7,114 nt of DNA from NCBI GenBank assembly GCA_029240955.1, contig JARDZH010000088.1, forward strand, positions 1 to 7,114. The letters are read 5' to 3'. Under the pieces are notes generated by a model, which did not search any database, had not been told where the DNA came from, and worked only from the letters and a program-made list of their open reading frames with translations. Position numbers and translations under genes: made by a program. Source of the DNA: Pseudomonas sp. Its GTDB lineage: Bacteria > Pseudomonadota > Gammaproteobacteria > Pseudomonadales > Pseudomonadaceae. Position 1 is the stretch's first letter. Every line of letters starts with the position of its first letter. Positions 6,726 through 7,114 of this stretch are shown piece by piece.

Positions 6726-7114
6726 ATGTACACGCTTGAAGACCTGCTGCACCTCATGACCCGGCTGCGCGATCCGCAGTCCGGCTGCCCGTGGGATCTG
6801 AAGCAGACCTACGCGACCATCGTGCCGCACACGCTCGAAGAAGCCTATGAAGTGGCGGATGCGATCGAGCGCGGCGATCTCGATCATCTGCAAGGCGAGC
6901 TTGGCGATTTGCTGTTTCAGGTGGTGTTCTACGCGCAGTTGGCGAAGGAAGAAGGGCGCTTCGAATTCGACGGCGTGGTCGACGGCATCACACGCAAGCT
7001 GTTGCGTCGCCATCCCCATGTATTTCCCACGGGCGAGCTGTACGCGCCAGCCGAGACCCCGCGTCTGACCGATGATGAGGTCAACCGCCGCTGGGACGAG
7101 ATCAAGGCCGAGGA
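6726..7114 (+). CDS. mazG: Nucleoside triphosphate pyrophosphohydrolase MazG, N-terminal 129 residues, cut by the window edge
   Basis: MazG hydrolyses NTPs and dNTPs to the monophosphate and pyrophosphate, and in E. coli it is reported to reduce (p)ppGpp build-up during starvation (established). The visible protein starts MYTLEDLLHLMTRLRD and shows CPWD at 21-24. The all-alpha MazG metal-binding motif follows: Glu38, Glu39 and Glu42 in EEAYE, then Glu58 and Asp61 in GELGDLLFQ. Next come RRHPHVF at 94-100 and NRRWDEIK at 120-127. MazG proteins are about 260-280 residues, so roughly half is present; the second MazG domain lies beyond the window. The frame is open to the last base. It follows relA in the same direction, as in E. 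coli, but without mazE and mazF between. Whether it shares the relA transcript through the REPIN cannot be seen here. Confidence 0.95.
   Translation, partial: MYTLEDLLHLMTRLRDPQSGCPWDLKQTYATIVPHTLEEAYEVADAIERGDLDHLQGELGDLLFQVVFYAQLAKEEGRFEFDGVVDGITRKLLRRHPHVFPTGELYAPAETPRLTDDEVNRRWDEIKAE

Overview
The window looks like chromosomal DNA of a fluorescent Pseudomonas, most likely the P. syringae complex. The evidence is GC-rich coding sequence, a GacS protein of Pseudomonas type, a Pseudomonas-style REP doublet, and the gene order gacS / cysM - rlmD - relA - mazG. The species call is inference from recalled protein and repeat sequences; no search was run.

Layout: bases 1-1581 (minus strand) hold the first 527 codons of the hybrid sensor kinase gene gacS; its receiver and Hpt domains lie outside the window. 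A 213-base divergent intergenic region (1582-1794) carries an inverted repeat and one weak cysM -10 candidate. On the plus strand follow cysM (1795-2697), the 23S rRNA methyltransferase gene rlmD (2697-4052, sharing one base with cysM), a 329-base non-coding stretch packed with inverted repeats (4053-4381), relA (4382-6622), a REP doublet or REPIN (6626-6715), and the first 129 codons of mazG (6726 to the window end).

How the genes relate: GacS starts the Gac/Rsm cascade and RelA makes the stringent alarmone (p)ppGpp. MazG is a nucleotide pyrophosphohydrolase reported in E. coli to lower (p)ppGpp. RlmD modifies 23S rRNA and CysM makes cysteine. In E. coli the GacS orthologue gene barA is likewise divergent from rlmD-relA-mazEFG. 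Here cysM sits between gacS and rlmD, and the relA-mazG gap holds a REPIN rather than mazEF.

All five genes look intact as far as they are visible. I see no prophage, CRISPR array, tRNA or rRNA, and no new multi-gene system. The less ordinary content is non-coding: a 143-base AT-richer palindromic element upstream of relA with a possible collapsed copy beside it, a relA leader hairpin, the REPIN ending on the mazG ribosome-binding site, and an inverted repeat between gacS and cysM.
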